Shown here: one piece after another, positions 1 through 12,400 of the stretch
Position numbering within the stretch: the first letter of the stretch is position 1
Layout: the number at the start of each line of letters is the position of its first letter
NCBI RefSeq assembly: GCF_041260155.1
Contig: NC_091944.1
Location: forward strand, 19,504,272-19,568,271
DNA: 64,000 bases
Direction: 5' to 3'
Source of the DNA: Ptychodera flava
Taxonomy: Eukaryota > Hemichordata > Enteropneusta > Ptychoderidae
Notes under the pieces: generated by a model
The model's input: only the letters and a program-made list of their open reading frames with translations
The model's database searches: none
Told to the model about the DNA's origin: nothing
Translations under genes and position numbers: made by a program

Positions 1-688
1 CTGTCAATTTATCTACAGATTTATTAAGGATGTAATGAAAATGCTGCTGAAAATTGTGCATTTCAGAATCAACAAACCTCTAGCATTCTACTATGCGTGG
101 TTCCCTTTTTTGCATATCAATACATGCAATTGTACCGTATCCATGAAGTTGCGGTCTTTGTCATCGTAATATTGTATAGGTCAAAGGTCACCGAAAAATA
201 CATAATTTTGGCACAAACTTCTGTATACCACATGTACCGTTGCAAGAGCTCGACTGTCAGACATTTCCGTTGATAGAAAGTGTAGCCACTTCGATTTTGC
301 CCAGTTGCTACAGATCTGACTTTGAATAAAAAACATGCACTCATAGCTTGGTGGTTAATATCTGTTTTCACAGAGAAGCATTTGTACATGCACGACTGAT
401 GACCATATAACCATACACATAATCAAGCTGGATTAGACATCACCTGTCAGTGATAACATTCAACATATCACACACATGCAGGCTGTGTTGACTACTTTAA
501 CACCAGGCATTTCAACATGAATTTCTGGAATAGAACAAGAAACTATTTTATATATAAACAACTTTTCTCAGAATTATATAAGAAAATTACCGCTAATGAA
601 GCATCAATTTTCAGAATTTCCCCACATCAAATCCTCTTCAAAATTTTCTCCATGTAGAGTATAACTTTAATCTTTGAATTATTTACAG
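1..688 (+). other. Intronic sequence of the SLC6-like gene, no exon seen
   Basis: The stretch ends in a good acceptor (pyrimidine-rich tract, then ACAG) just before the first visible SLC6-type exon, so it is read as intron. No exon with transporter-like sequence was found in it. The first membrane segment, which every SLC6 protein needs, must lie to the left of the window. Confidence 0.6.
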
Positions 689-3600
689 GTGCCTTACATT
701 TCCTGATAATATGGGCGTTCTTTCTGTTTATGTGGTCCATGCCCATGATGCTGATAGAGTATGCAACTGGTCGATTTTCCAAAGTTTGCGTTGTGGAGTC
801 TTTCAAGAAGCTGTTGGGGCCTCTCAATATGTGGTGTGGAGGAGTCATTGTGATCGCAACGCTAGGGATTTCGTAAGTACTGTGTGTTGTACTTAATTGT
901 TAACCTGTAGTAATTTTGCTTCAGATGGTTTGTGCCTCGAAAGTGAAAGACTTTCGCTCAAACTTTCCCGAATGAAACTTTCAACCATTCTCTAAATCAA
1001 CAATAAACATTGGGGGTCAACGTGCTCTAGCGAAACAAATTACCCAACATTTTGTGATATTTGAAATTCAAAATGGCCTCCATTCCTGTGTTAACTCTAT
1101 GGGAAAAAAAATTAAAATTTTGGATTTTCGAAAAACTAAGGCAGTGAAAGTTTTTATTTCTCCAAGATCTTTAAAATGAGCCCCACAAGTGGTAGATCAG
1201 AAAAGAATTGTAGAAATTTGAGAGTCCCACTATCTGTCCCCGAGGCGCGCTCTACCTGTCTGCGCCTCAGGCTGCATGTAGTAAAAGTTGGTTTTCTAGT
1301 AACGCTCCGCTTAATTTTATGGGAGAGGATAAACTTGCTGGTCTTGTCATGTGCATACATCTTCAAACCATTTGACTGGTACATGTATGTACAGTACAAT
1401 AGAAAAAACAGTCTTCATAATGTTCGTTCAGCTATATGAGTTAAAATGTACTGTACCGCAGACAAAAAAGAAACAAGTCTTACATTTGTGAGGGCCAACT
1501 TTCTAGATTAAGAAACATAAAGTATTGCAAATGTATAAAAATAATATAAGCATTTACAAACGTTTAAAATTGATACACATTGTAATCAAAAACAAAATTT
1601 TTGTGATTGTGTCAAAGACATGTCTCATCAGATTACTAAAACGTGTTTCCAAAATGCCCCAACTTTTAGGCACGGACCAGATGTCAGTGTCAATGTTTCA
1701 AAGCACTTTTTTAATCACATTATTTCTGGCCCCTGATGGCCTCAAAAGAGAGTTTCAACTTTTCATGGAATGAGTAATTCTCAATAGAAAGCATTATTAG
1801 CTGTTTTGACCTGGTACTGCATGTTATTTTCCCCTGGGCGCTTTAAATAAAATTCATTGTTTGCCCTCCGCATGCTGGTAGGTTTTCAGAGAAAATTAAG
1901 AAAGCAAACACAATGTTAACACTATTACAAATAGATTATTATTTTTCCATAAGGAACCAAATAAAAATTGAGCTTATGTTAATACACTGGTGTTTTTTGT
2001 CCGTGCTTGTCTTTTTCTGGCTGGCTGGTTGGTTTTTCAAAAATCCAAGGATGGCAAACATAGAATTTTCTTTAAATGGCCTAGTTATATATACAACTGT
2101 GGGTTTGTTTTGTGAGCTTTGTATAGTTTGTACATGCACAGTATACCTCACCATCAAATATGCATCCTTCACCTTGACAGAAATTTAAAAATACCTTTGA
2201 GTACAGAGAATGTAACCAAATTCTAAAAATCCCATTGAAAAATTCCTTCATGATTTTACTTTGAAACACAAAACATAAATTATCACTTCTTCTAGTTATA
2301 TGAATGAATTTTACAATATGCCCTAGGCAGTAGATTTGTAAGCTGAATTATAGCTTGTCCAGTGTATATATCAAGAGTGAATATAATTTTCTTTACAGGT
2401 CATACTACTGCACTTTATGTGGATGGAGTTTGTATTACTTTTATTATTTCATATTTTATCCACTGCCTGAAACAGAAGATGAGAGCACTGATATCTTCTA
2501 TGAGTATACCGAGGTAGTGTATCAATTTTTTGGCTTTTTATTTGTTCATGTAGTACAGCACAGAGAAATTTAAGTAGGATAGTCAGTATATATCGCCTTG
2601 TAGACCTGTTGGACTGCGCAAGGGCAATAGCAAGTGCAAAGTACCAGTGTTCCCTGCCTTGTAGGCCAGGTGGACTGAACAAGGCAATATCAAGTCCATT
2701 ATATTGTCTTGTTGACCTACTTCCAGTAGACTACAAAAAGCCAATAGCAAATACAGTTTACTGGTATTTCCTGCCTTGTAGACCAGGTGGACTGAACAAG
2801 GCAAGATTAGGTCCAATATATTGCCTTGTAGACCTGTGGGACAGTACAAGGCAATATCAAGTACAGTGTATTTCCTAGCAAACCTGTTGGACTGTACAAA
2901 GCAATGTCACATACTTGTATTGAGTTGCATGGAGACCTGTTGGACAATACAAGGCAATATCACATGTTGTATCATGTGCAATGTAATATTGTCTTATTCA
3001 TCCTTTGAAAACTTGCAACACACTGTGATGCAAAAATCAGTATGAGAGTATCATTCACTTGAAAATGTTTATCAGCTTATTGAAAAAGACAGATAAATTG
3101 TAACATACTTGAGGCACAATGTTCTTAAATTTCACTCTGCATTCTGTCAACAGGAAGGAAGTTGGCCAATTTTTACCACATTCATAGCAGCTGTGATTGC
3201 TGGTGTGTCTGTATTGTGGTCTGTGAAAAGTCTGGAGATTGCAAACTCCATCCTGGTGCCAATCTTTCTCTTGTTGCTCCTCTTCAACTTCATCTGGGCC
3301 ATGACCTTGGAATATGCTGGTTCTGGTTTGAAATTCCTGTTTTCTCCAGACTGGGGTAAGTCGTCAGATCAGGATTGAGGAAAAAATATACAGAACAACC
3401 CATTCACATTTAGTGATAAAATGCACAAGCAGCCTTTTTCATGCACCCTCACATTTTCCTTTTGTAAAATATTCAATTTTTCTTTCTGTAACTCAAAATT
3501 ACATCTGTTTATTAAGATAAGGTACGTCAGTGTTATATAATTACATATATTTTATCAGGATAAGCTGTACCCCCCTGACATTGGAGGGTCTCGTGAAACA

Positions 3601-6600
3601 ATTCTGCAAGTTCAAATTCTAACCACCATTTAAAGCGGCCCCATCAGAACGACAGTACAGTGTTTTTATTAAAGTCGAGCTACCTAAACAATACATTTTA
3701 TTGTAATGTTGGTCAGTGGGCACAGAACGGTCAGTTTATCATATAGCTTTTGATTTTTGTCCCTGAGTACAATTTACATGTAGGCATGTAATGTTCACCA
3801 TGTTGGTGGTTGATATTGTGGTGTTAGCCCAAGATATTAGGTGTACATTCATTCTTTGCTGTACATTACTTTTACAGTCGTCGTGCCAAGCATACTTCTC
3901 TAAATAATTACAGTTACATAAAATTCCATAAATTGGACGCAACAATTTTGTAAATTTTGGGAAGTGAACATTTTTGTAAAGATGAATTAGATACTGGCCT
4001 GGCTTAAAATATGAGTAAAGCATGAAAGCAAAGACAAAAACAGAAAGCATGTACATGTTTATTTACCAAAAATGGCATTGAATGATTTTGGCAAAACCCT
4101 GTTTGGAAAACTACCGGTAGTGTATATCCCGCATTTAAGGTAGAATGTGCCTGGGGGACAGATATTCACACTCTCAGTGTTTTCAATACATTTCTGGTCT
4201 ACCATTTGTAGAGGCTCATTTTAAAGCTCTCAAAGTTAGAGATCATTTCAATGTCTTAGTTTTTTGAAAATGGAAACTTTGATCCCTCAGAGTCAGAGTT
4301 AATTAATGCAGGATGGTGGCCATGCTGAATTTAAAAAATCTATAAATGTCAGGTAATTTGTTTCTCTACTGGTAAACTGTTCACACTGTGTCCCCTGATT
4401 TTTTTTCTTGCTTAGAATGGTTGAAAGTTTCATTGGGGAAAGTTTTAGCAAAACGATGCATAGGATAGTCGTTGGCTACTTCTTTGTCAACTTTACCAAT
4501 TTCACACTGTCATCCTTGTCCAGCCCTGCTCAAAGAACCAGTAACGTGGATGGATGCAATAAGTCAGAATGCCTGGGACACCGGAGCTGGCCATGGAGAA
4601 TTCCTTTCCTATGCCAATCATATGACACCAGATAATGGAGTTGTAAAACTATCATTTGGTATCCCATCTCTAAATAACTTGGTCAGGTAAGTAGAATTTA
4701 CTTTTCCATATATTGGAAGTACCTGTATTTGCAGTAATAGTGATCTTAATCAATTGTAGAAAGTTGAGTTGGCATATCTACTGCCGTCATTTGCTGGAGT
4801 GAGGGATATAATTACTATGAGTAACATACCGGTATTGTATTTCTCTTTTTGAATCACCGATTCATTCTTTGTTGAAAAACATTCTATGACTTTTTTGTGG
4901 GCACTATCAAACTCGGCAAAGATCAGTTGGATTCAAAAGCCAATTGCAGCTTCTTAAAATGTTATTAATTCAGAATTGTTTTGTTGTGTTCTACGGCAAA
5001 GTCAGACCTCTATAAAGAGAAATATGTTGGTAAGGGAATGAAGAGGACAAACCCTTTGCAACCTGGCTTGTGTGAAAATTTCCACAAGGTATCACCGGTT
5101 ACCAGGGGAGGTCTGAGGCCAAGGAGCTGAATCAATACTTTTTCTTCAAAAAGAGAAAAGTATTCTAAATACTTAAACACATCAACCAGGGTTTTTCATA
5201 CATCTTTTATCGGTGATAGTTTCACCTGCTCACCCCCCTGTACACAGCCTCAGGTCCACATTAGACATTTATGACAATGGGTTCAGGCCAAACCATGATG
5301 GTGAAAGGGGTCATGAATGATATGACAATCTACATCAACGATGGTGGTATGATTTTGCATCTTTTATCTGTAACAGTCTAATGAATGGTATGACGACATA
5401 TGCGTCAGTGTTTGCTATAGAGACTGCCAATAACAGAACTACAACGGAGATTGTACAAATTCTGAAAACAAATGGACCTGGTAACACGGGACTGACATTT
5501 GTATGGTAAGTGATTCACCCTTAGCATTGTTTATAGTGTCATAAACATTGCACTGGTTAAATGTCAGTGCATCTATACCTTGCCCATAGTGTCATCAATT
5601 CAGAGGTCAAAGTTCATTGAAACTGGAATCTTCTCTGACCTAGATTTTTAAAAGAAAATCAGAAAATATATCTACTCACAATCTATTGCAAAAATTAGAT
5701 ATACTGTTCTTGAAAAAGAGTTAGAAGAAAGTGAGAAGGGATCATCAATAAATATTCACATTCATGATGGATTAATTTTGCAGAATTGATGGATGTAGAA
5801 GCCGAGAGCTTGGGAACACAATTCTCGTAGAATATAGATCAAGATCTTGACTTACTGAGACAATGTGGTTTTCAGGATGAATAATGGTAGTCGTTTTACT
5901 GTGGCTGTTTTCCCAAAATTACCCTTTTAATACTTTGAAAGTTTGGATTATTTTATTCAGAAAATTTTAATCTTTTCAAGGTAGCAGTAAAAGCATGACG
6001 TAAAAGTTCATACTGTATCCAAAGAAAAGAAAAATCACAATGGTTTCCACTGTTTATGTATTGAACTGAATATCACATTGAGTCAATATATCCATTTTAT
6101 TCCAGGGTGCCAATGTTGTATTCTACAGTAGGAAGTGGAGGAAAGTTCCTGGCTATTGGGTTCTTCCTGGCTACCGCTTTTGCCGGAATCAGCTCTCTTA
6201 TAGCTCATCTTGAACTCTATGCAAAAACTTTGGAAGACTTTGGAAGTAAGGAAATCTTACTAATGATCTGAAATTTCAGTATTTTTCCAATGATACAACT
6301 GGGTAGCAGCTAAGTTTTGATCACTTTTTATTTTCCAATTTATGGGATTATGATAATATACTCAAACAGCATCACATATTAAAAATGGATGAAGGTATAT
6401 GCTTAATAGTAAATGTTGCATGTGTCATAAACAATACTGAACATTAGAAAAATGAGAAACTTTACAGAATGTGCATGTATGTAAATACCACATCCTTTCT
6501 AGGTCTAAAAGGGAATGCTTTCGCTCAAAAAGCAGTGAGCAAGGGACAGCAACATTGTCATGTTCTTACACCAAACAAATATTTGATAACTATTGCATTT

Positions 6601-9156
6601 ACTTGTTATAGTGTTGTTACAGTACCCCCAGGGAATGACCCAGGGATATAACACATTACAGTACACAGTTTGTACATGTCATGATCTTGACCAGTCTGGA
6701 AGGCTGCTGTGTAAAAATGCTTCAGTTTCTAAGACGATGGAAATATGTGATCTCTGATCATAAAGTGAAAAAGAAAGAAAGAGGAAATAAAAATGATTCA
6801 TACATTGTTTGTAGAATTCCAAAAGTTAACGGATATGATATCTGTAAGACAGCTTTGTCGCATATTGTATACCATTTCTTCAAAGTAATGTTTTTTCCAG
6901 TTTCTAGGAAACCAGCAGTTGTATTCTGTGCCCTAGTAGTCTTCATCATCAACATTGGAGCTTCAGTCAGTATAGATGTCCTAGTTAGCATGGTGAGTCT
7001 TCAATAAAACATTTAAATCAGGAACACGCAGCTTTGTCAGACAGAAAATCAGTGGCAAAATGATTACAACTCTTGGTCTGTCATATCGGTATACAGAGAA
7101 CTGTGATAAGATTATGATTTGAATTCTGTCAAGTAGCAGAGTTTTAGTTTCAAACGTGTTAAATTTTTCACAGCAATCTGTTCTGAACGATTGAAACAAT
7201 TTTTCAAAAAAGCTAAAATAAACACATTGTGGTATGCGGTAAGGGATTGTTGTCCTGATGTTGGCTGAGGTGACTGGAAAGAAAAGCTTGTTGGAACACT
7301 GCAGTATCTAAGATTGTGTTTTGTGCACCTTTGATAGGCTTTGATCTTTTCCATGTAGTATTACAGAAAATGATGTGTGCTTACCCATCGAATTTGTACT
7401 TTAAAAAATCCAGAAGACAGAGAAAAAAATTTAAATAGACAAAAGCATTCTCAAAATTACTAGGTCACCACAAATTTTTGTGTCCATATAATGTGGAAGA
7501 CTCATTAAAGTCTATATGCTTATTGACAGTCAGTAGCACCAAATAGTTTTGGTTGAACACTTAGTTTGGCCCCAAAGAGGAAATAAATTTTCGCTAAAAT
7601 ATAAATACAGGCAACAGAATTACCTTAAAGCACACAACCATTTTCAGTAAAGTCAGTAACACTGCATGAAACAAGCATTCCGAGAAAGTCACCCTAACTT
7701 CAAGAAAGAGTGTTGGAATGCAGCTAAACCATTTTCAGAAAATCCTGATGAAGGTAGTATGTGCATAGCATATCTAGGTTAGTATTTTCAGTGAAGATTA
7801 TTTGAAGATTGGAGATTGGACAAGCCACATTCCAGTTTTCCCAAACGACACAAATGTATCACACCATTGAAAGGTTCTTTCAAATTTGTCTTATCATCAT
7901 GCAGGATTATGTCTGGGCCTACGGCTTGCTTATATCAGGGTTAATTCTGCAATATCTTGTTGTACGATACGGATCATCTCTATACAGAACTGAAGTCATC
8001 AATGATTACGGCAGGACAGACTGGTATCTACCCAAAGCTTGGGAATGGCTGGTTAAGTAAGTATGAAGATTGGTCAGGTTGTATATTCATTGTGTTACCA
8101 TTTTGTCTCATGTTTTCTCATTTGTTTTAAAAAGAATGTCAGACCATATAATTTGCCAGTATCATTCTACTATCAAGTCTATATTCTGCCAGTATGTGAT
8201 TTGTAATTGTAAAGCTCTGTCAGATTATACCTTTTTAAGATTGTGTATATAGTCCCATGAGACTAAGATAACATGAAGTGCTTGGCCAAAAATTTAGTAA
8301 ACCAAAGTCAACTCTAGGGGTTTTGGTGAAGGTCTTGTCCTTTCATCTGACTTGCAGTTCACTCATAATTTCTCACAAACTGCCACTTGTGTCTTCTGTT
8401 CCAGATTCATAGCACCGCTTGAAGCGATTGTGCTGATTGTGTGGTTCTTCATCGATGAAATCATCACCACGGATGATTGGTACAAACTCGGTACCACCAC
8501 ACTCATGAATCTCTTCATTCAGGTAAGACAAGCGTTTTATTCTACTCTGGTGTGAACCTGTGTGTGTGAACTCCACTGACATGGAGACATCATGGCCTAG
8601 ATAGGGTACCCAACTCACGATCAAAGGACGGTGAGTTCAAGACCCGGAAGTGGCCAGAGTAGCAGACTCACTGTGGGAGAATGGTCAGGTTGAGATTCCA
8701 GCACAATGTTTTGCCTTGAGCAAGGCACTTTACTCTTCACTATACTCCAGTAGATGGTGGGTGATGGGTATCTCATTATGTAACCGACTTCCCACCTGTT
8801 TGATGATGGATTAAATAAGTTAAAGCAAACTAAACATGTCTAATGATTGACGGAAGAACACTATTTGTGTTGTATGTGGCACGTTTGATCTCACAGACGT
8901 ACTTTATCATTATTGCTTGTCTCTGCACAGAGATAATCTGTTTTTTGTATGAAACAGAGATGCATTTTCATTTCATTCTGATTTTCTTTCCTTTCAGTGG
9001 GTGGTAGTTCTAAGTGCCCTCATAGGAGCTAACTTTATCTACGTCTACTTGTGGTTGCCAAGGCGTTCCGGAAATTATGAAGCGATGACTCTGAGTGACG
9101 GAGAAGTGTCTTCCCAAACAACCGAAAACTTGCCAGAAAAAGAAAGTGTATCCTAA
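689..9156 (+). CDS. SLC6/NSS-type sodium-dependent transporter, bacterial-like subgroup, 3' ten exons
   Basis: Membrane symporter of the neurotransmitter:sodium symporter fold, expected to move an amino-acid-like solute with Na+; the substrate cannot be told. Ten exons join in frame: 689-872, 2399-2513, 3154-3355, 4524-4686, 5377-5505, 6106-6245, 6901-6992, 7905-8056, 8405-8522, 8998-9156 (TAA). All have GT-AG borders and matching phases, giving 483 visible residues. The first exon holds TM2 with the family signature FMWSMPMMLIEYATGRF. TM3 reads into GWSLYYFYYF, TM4-TM5 fill exon 3, and exon 4 carries the unwound TM6 segment with AWDTGAGHG. Exon 6 has FAGISSLIAHLEL, like TM8 of the family. 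Exons 7-10 give the remaining helices and a short hydrophilic tail. The DTGAGHG motif and short loops are closer to bacterial-type NSS proteins than to vertebrate GABA or monoamine transporters. TM1 and the start codon are outside the window. Family call is strong; subgroup is from memory. Confidence 0.9.
920..1256 (-). repeat. TTAA-type MITE, family 1, copy A (diverged)
   Basis: Inverted orientation, in the first visible intron of the SLC6-like gene. It shows the family's GCCTCGAAAGTGAAAGACTT end, the middle block with AAAATGGC and TGTTAACTCTATGG, and the far end CCCCGAGGCGCGCTCTACC. Terminal TTAA flanks are lost, so the ends are approximate. Confidence 0.75.
2586..2975 (+). repeat. Intronic minisatellite, about seven units of 50-60 bp
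   Basis: Units start near GCCTTGTAGACCTGTTGGAC and continue with a variant of ACAAGGCAATATCAAGT. Six or seven diverged copies follow head to tail between exons 2 and 3 of the SLC6-like gene. Unit length varies by a few bases and the last units are most worn. The apparent ORFs across it are by-products of the repeat. Confidence 0.8.
4139..4460 (+). repeat. TTAA-type MITE, family 1, copy B (3' end worn)
   Basis: It begins directly after TTAA at 4135-4138 with GGTAGAATGTGCCTGGGGGA and keeps the ACAGATATTC, the TTTTAAAGCTC and the ATGGTTGAAAGTTTCATT blocks. The right terminal repeat is not recognisable. It lies in the intron before exon 4 of the SLC6-like gene. Confidence 0.75.
5221..5313 (-). 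repeat. Short TTAACCC inverted-repeat element, diverged copy
   Basis: Reverse-orientation relative of the elements at 23646-23737 and 32825-32917. Shared blocks are TTCACC at one end, CAGGTCCAC in the middle, and AACCATGATGGTGAAAGGG at the other end. The flanking TTAA sites are lost. Confidence 0.6.
8590..8830 (+). repeat. tRNA-derived SINE-like element
   Basis: The segment GAGTTCAAGACCC near 8630 fits an RNA polymerase III B box, with a weaker A-box-like TGGCCTAGATAGGG about 35 bp upstream. It is followed by TTGAGCAAGGCACTTTACTC, a block I associate with SINE tails in marine invertebrates. It lies in the last intron of the SLC6-like gene. There is no clear target duplication, and the ends are approximate. 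Confidence 0.55.
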
Positions 9157-9472
9157 CGGAGGAAACTTATCAGGTCTTGTTTGAGCAATTTCAAACATTT
9201 TACTGTAAAGGCTTTAATTATTCACTGGAATTTCAATTTTGCTACTTTTGCCGATGGATGAAATCTGCTACATTAAATGCATAAAACAATGGATTCTATT
9301 GTCTGAATGACAAATCCCTGAATTAAAATCCCAGTGAAAATGTCTCAAACATCAAAATAGTGTTACCGTATCTGTCAGTGAAAAATAATGCTTTTACAGA
9401 GTCGATTGTTCGTAGGTTGAATATCTTCCTGTCACAAATGTCCAGTACTTTTGATTTCCGTTCAACGATAGC

Positions 9473-9478
9473 AATAAA
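9473..9478 (+). terminator. Candidate poly(A) signal of the SLC6-like gene
   Basis: AATAAA occurs 317 bases after the TAA stop. It is the first canonical hexamer downstream, so the 3' UTR would be about 0.3 kb. Confidence 0.45.
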
Positions 9479-12400
9479 GTTACATTGCACTGGCAATGTT
9501 TGTGCATATACATTTAACGAAGATTTTAACAAAAATTGTTTCATTTGGATAATCATGAGTGTACATTTATCTGTTGACTTTGGAAACATATCGTCTTTTA
9601 CATTTAATCAATGTTTCCAAAATGAATGCAAAACAGATGAAGCATTCAAGCTGTGGGTCACACACATTTGTAGTTATTGAAAGTCTAGAATGTTAAAATA
9701 CATATTTAATGCACAAAGGCTTCATTATACATGTACATTATTAATGAACTTGAGGTTTTTGTGTAGTGATATGTTTCGGCATTTACAAATGAAATCTATG
9801 CATGGCAAATGATGGCAGCCATTGTGCCTAGTTTTTGCAGCTGATATTGGTTGCCTGGCAACAGCAGAGTGGTCAAACCACAAATCACCTTGTGTCTTGT
9901 CGTATTCAAAGAGTAACGTGTGTAAAATATAGTGTGTCAGTTAAGTATTTGGAAGTAAGTTTCAATGAACAGAAATTTGTGTTTTTTTAAGGCAGCTCTT
10001 TGTGGACTTGGATACCCTTTTTAACAGTTTTGATTTCAAGAAAATGGTCAAATGTTTTTTTGAAATCTATTTTTAACTCAGATGATGTTGATTTATAAAC
10101 TGGCATCACACATATCTTTGCAGTAAATTTTGCCAAGGTTTTGCTTTGTAAATGCAGCTATTCTGTTTAGCTTAACAATATCAAATCCTTTCACGGAAAA
10201 AAAATGCAAAAAAAGGTATAGCTAATGGGGCTTTATATGGGGTTGAAAATGTTTTCCTGATGCAGTGAGAAACTGTACCCTGTGTCAAATAATACAAAGT
10301 TGAACAAAAAAATTGTCCGAGATTGAAGACTTTGTTCAACTTTATTGCATGGAGGCTGTTTTGTTGTTTATGAGTCAGCTGAAATTTACACGTTGTACAT
10401 TACAAACATACTAGTATGTTACACCAGGCAGCTATTGTACTATCATCCCTTCTTTTGCCCAATAGAATGAGGCAGACTTATTATAGGAGGTTGGTTTCAT
10501 AATTTTGTGTCTTTTTAATCAATGAATGGTCACAATAATGCTTCATCTTTGTTCTGAGAGACAGGAGCATATGTAACCATGGTGATAGATGAGTTTGAAA
10601 GCATCACCTGTGAGTTAACACATACTTACTAATTTAGACCAAATTGCTGCCTCAGCATTGAAACTGAAAAAGCACGCTAAGTTGCTTGTTTTCACAAATG
10701 AATTGCATGTGTACCAATGATAGTATAGAAGGTTATTGCTACCTCAGCACTGAAACTGAACAACCATGCCAATTATGTTATTCCAACAGGAATTTAAAGG
10801 CAGGGGGAGCCTATAAATACCCCCTATCTCCCTGGGGATTCATAATCCAACATGAGTGGCACATGGTAACAACGTCAACGAATGCTCCCGAAAATCTGGA
10901 TCTTTCAACAACCATGGTGTAAATTAAAGCACTGTTCCAACATATTACGTTTTGTGAATACTTGTGGCATCACCCTGTTGGCGAAATTCTCTCATTTTTT
11001 CCATTTTAAGTTGATTTTTTATGCCAAAACTGCTTCGATGCTGTGTTCGAAGCGTCCAACGAACAATAGATGAAAGCATTCAAACAGCTGCCAATCACGA
11101 GGGGACGCGCAAAGGTGCAAACGATCAAACATTTGTTGTGTACATCGGATCGATTACGATGTCAACAATGAATAAACGATTCTTACTACTGAACGAAAAA
11201 ACTTGACCAACGGTTACTGAACACGCGCCTCAATGAATTCAGACACAAACGGACTACTTCATGGTTTCAAGCAGATTGCCTCTCCCTTTTTGTTCGTTGA
11301 TATGTGTACCTGTAGGCCTATGAATGGGTGATGTTTTTGTTGACCTGCAGTACGATATTTTACGATAGATCGCCTTTGGAAGTATGTTGTGGCATAGCCC
11401 TGCGTACGATGACGTGTATTCCCGGCGTTATACGGCCTCCCACCACAGCTCTGCTGATTACCATGGACAAAACCGGCAACATGCGGATCAAATTTGGACG
11501 GAGCACGATAAACTACTTTCTAACTGTTTTCCGCCGAAATCAACTCGATTCCGATCTACATGTATGCAGCCTACCCAAACCACTCAACCGCTCACAGACT
11601 GCGAAAAAAATGCTCTCGTGACATCCAAAACCGTTGTTTGCTCGCGATGCACGGTCAATGGCTCATGCAGTGGACGGGCATTGGATACGTTCATGCCACG
11701 ATGTCAACTCTACCCACGATTACATGTATACAGGTGCCCATGAGCTTCATTATTTCCTGTCGGGTCGGGGTGATGAAACTAAATCGTGATTGATTCATCT
11801 CTGTCGGATTTGACCAAAAAGAGACACTTGACATAGATTATAGCATCAAATGTTGACCGTTCAGACTGAAACATGATAAAAGATCTGAAGATCGCCGTGA
11901 TCGGTGATGTCGTTCTTCTCTTTACGTTTTTCTGAGCTAGTTTTTTACTAAATTGTTCGAGTATTAGCTGACGTTTTTTTGAAAACTTAATCAACTTTTC
12001 TTTCCCAACCAGGGCACAACATTACCTTTTTTACTTTCATGGTAACCTAGGATGAATTAAATCGCAGATTAATAGACTCTTATGTTCTTCCTCGATTGTC
12101 TGTGACTGATTTTGCTATCTCCATATCGATATTGCGTTCGCACTCGGGTGTCTTGAAACTTACGTCATTCACTGAAATAGTTTTCGGACAAACTCAAGAA
12201 ATTCGACAACTACTAACGAATAGTCGGCAAAATTTACAGAGACAAGCAATAATAACTATTGTCATTTTACCGTCTTTTTTACCATTTTTGCCGACTTTAG
12301 ATAAACGGACTCGTTTGACGGAAGCAGTATATAACGATCTGAGTTCCCATATTTTTACCCTACCGTGTGAGTGTAGTATTTGAATGAGTGAGATCATAAT

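Noticed and set aside
11328-11743. ORFs of 97 and 119 residues in the intergenic region
   Set aside because: No domain, no splice context, and two frames open over the same DNA; probably due to the higher CG content.
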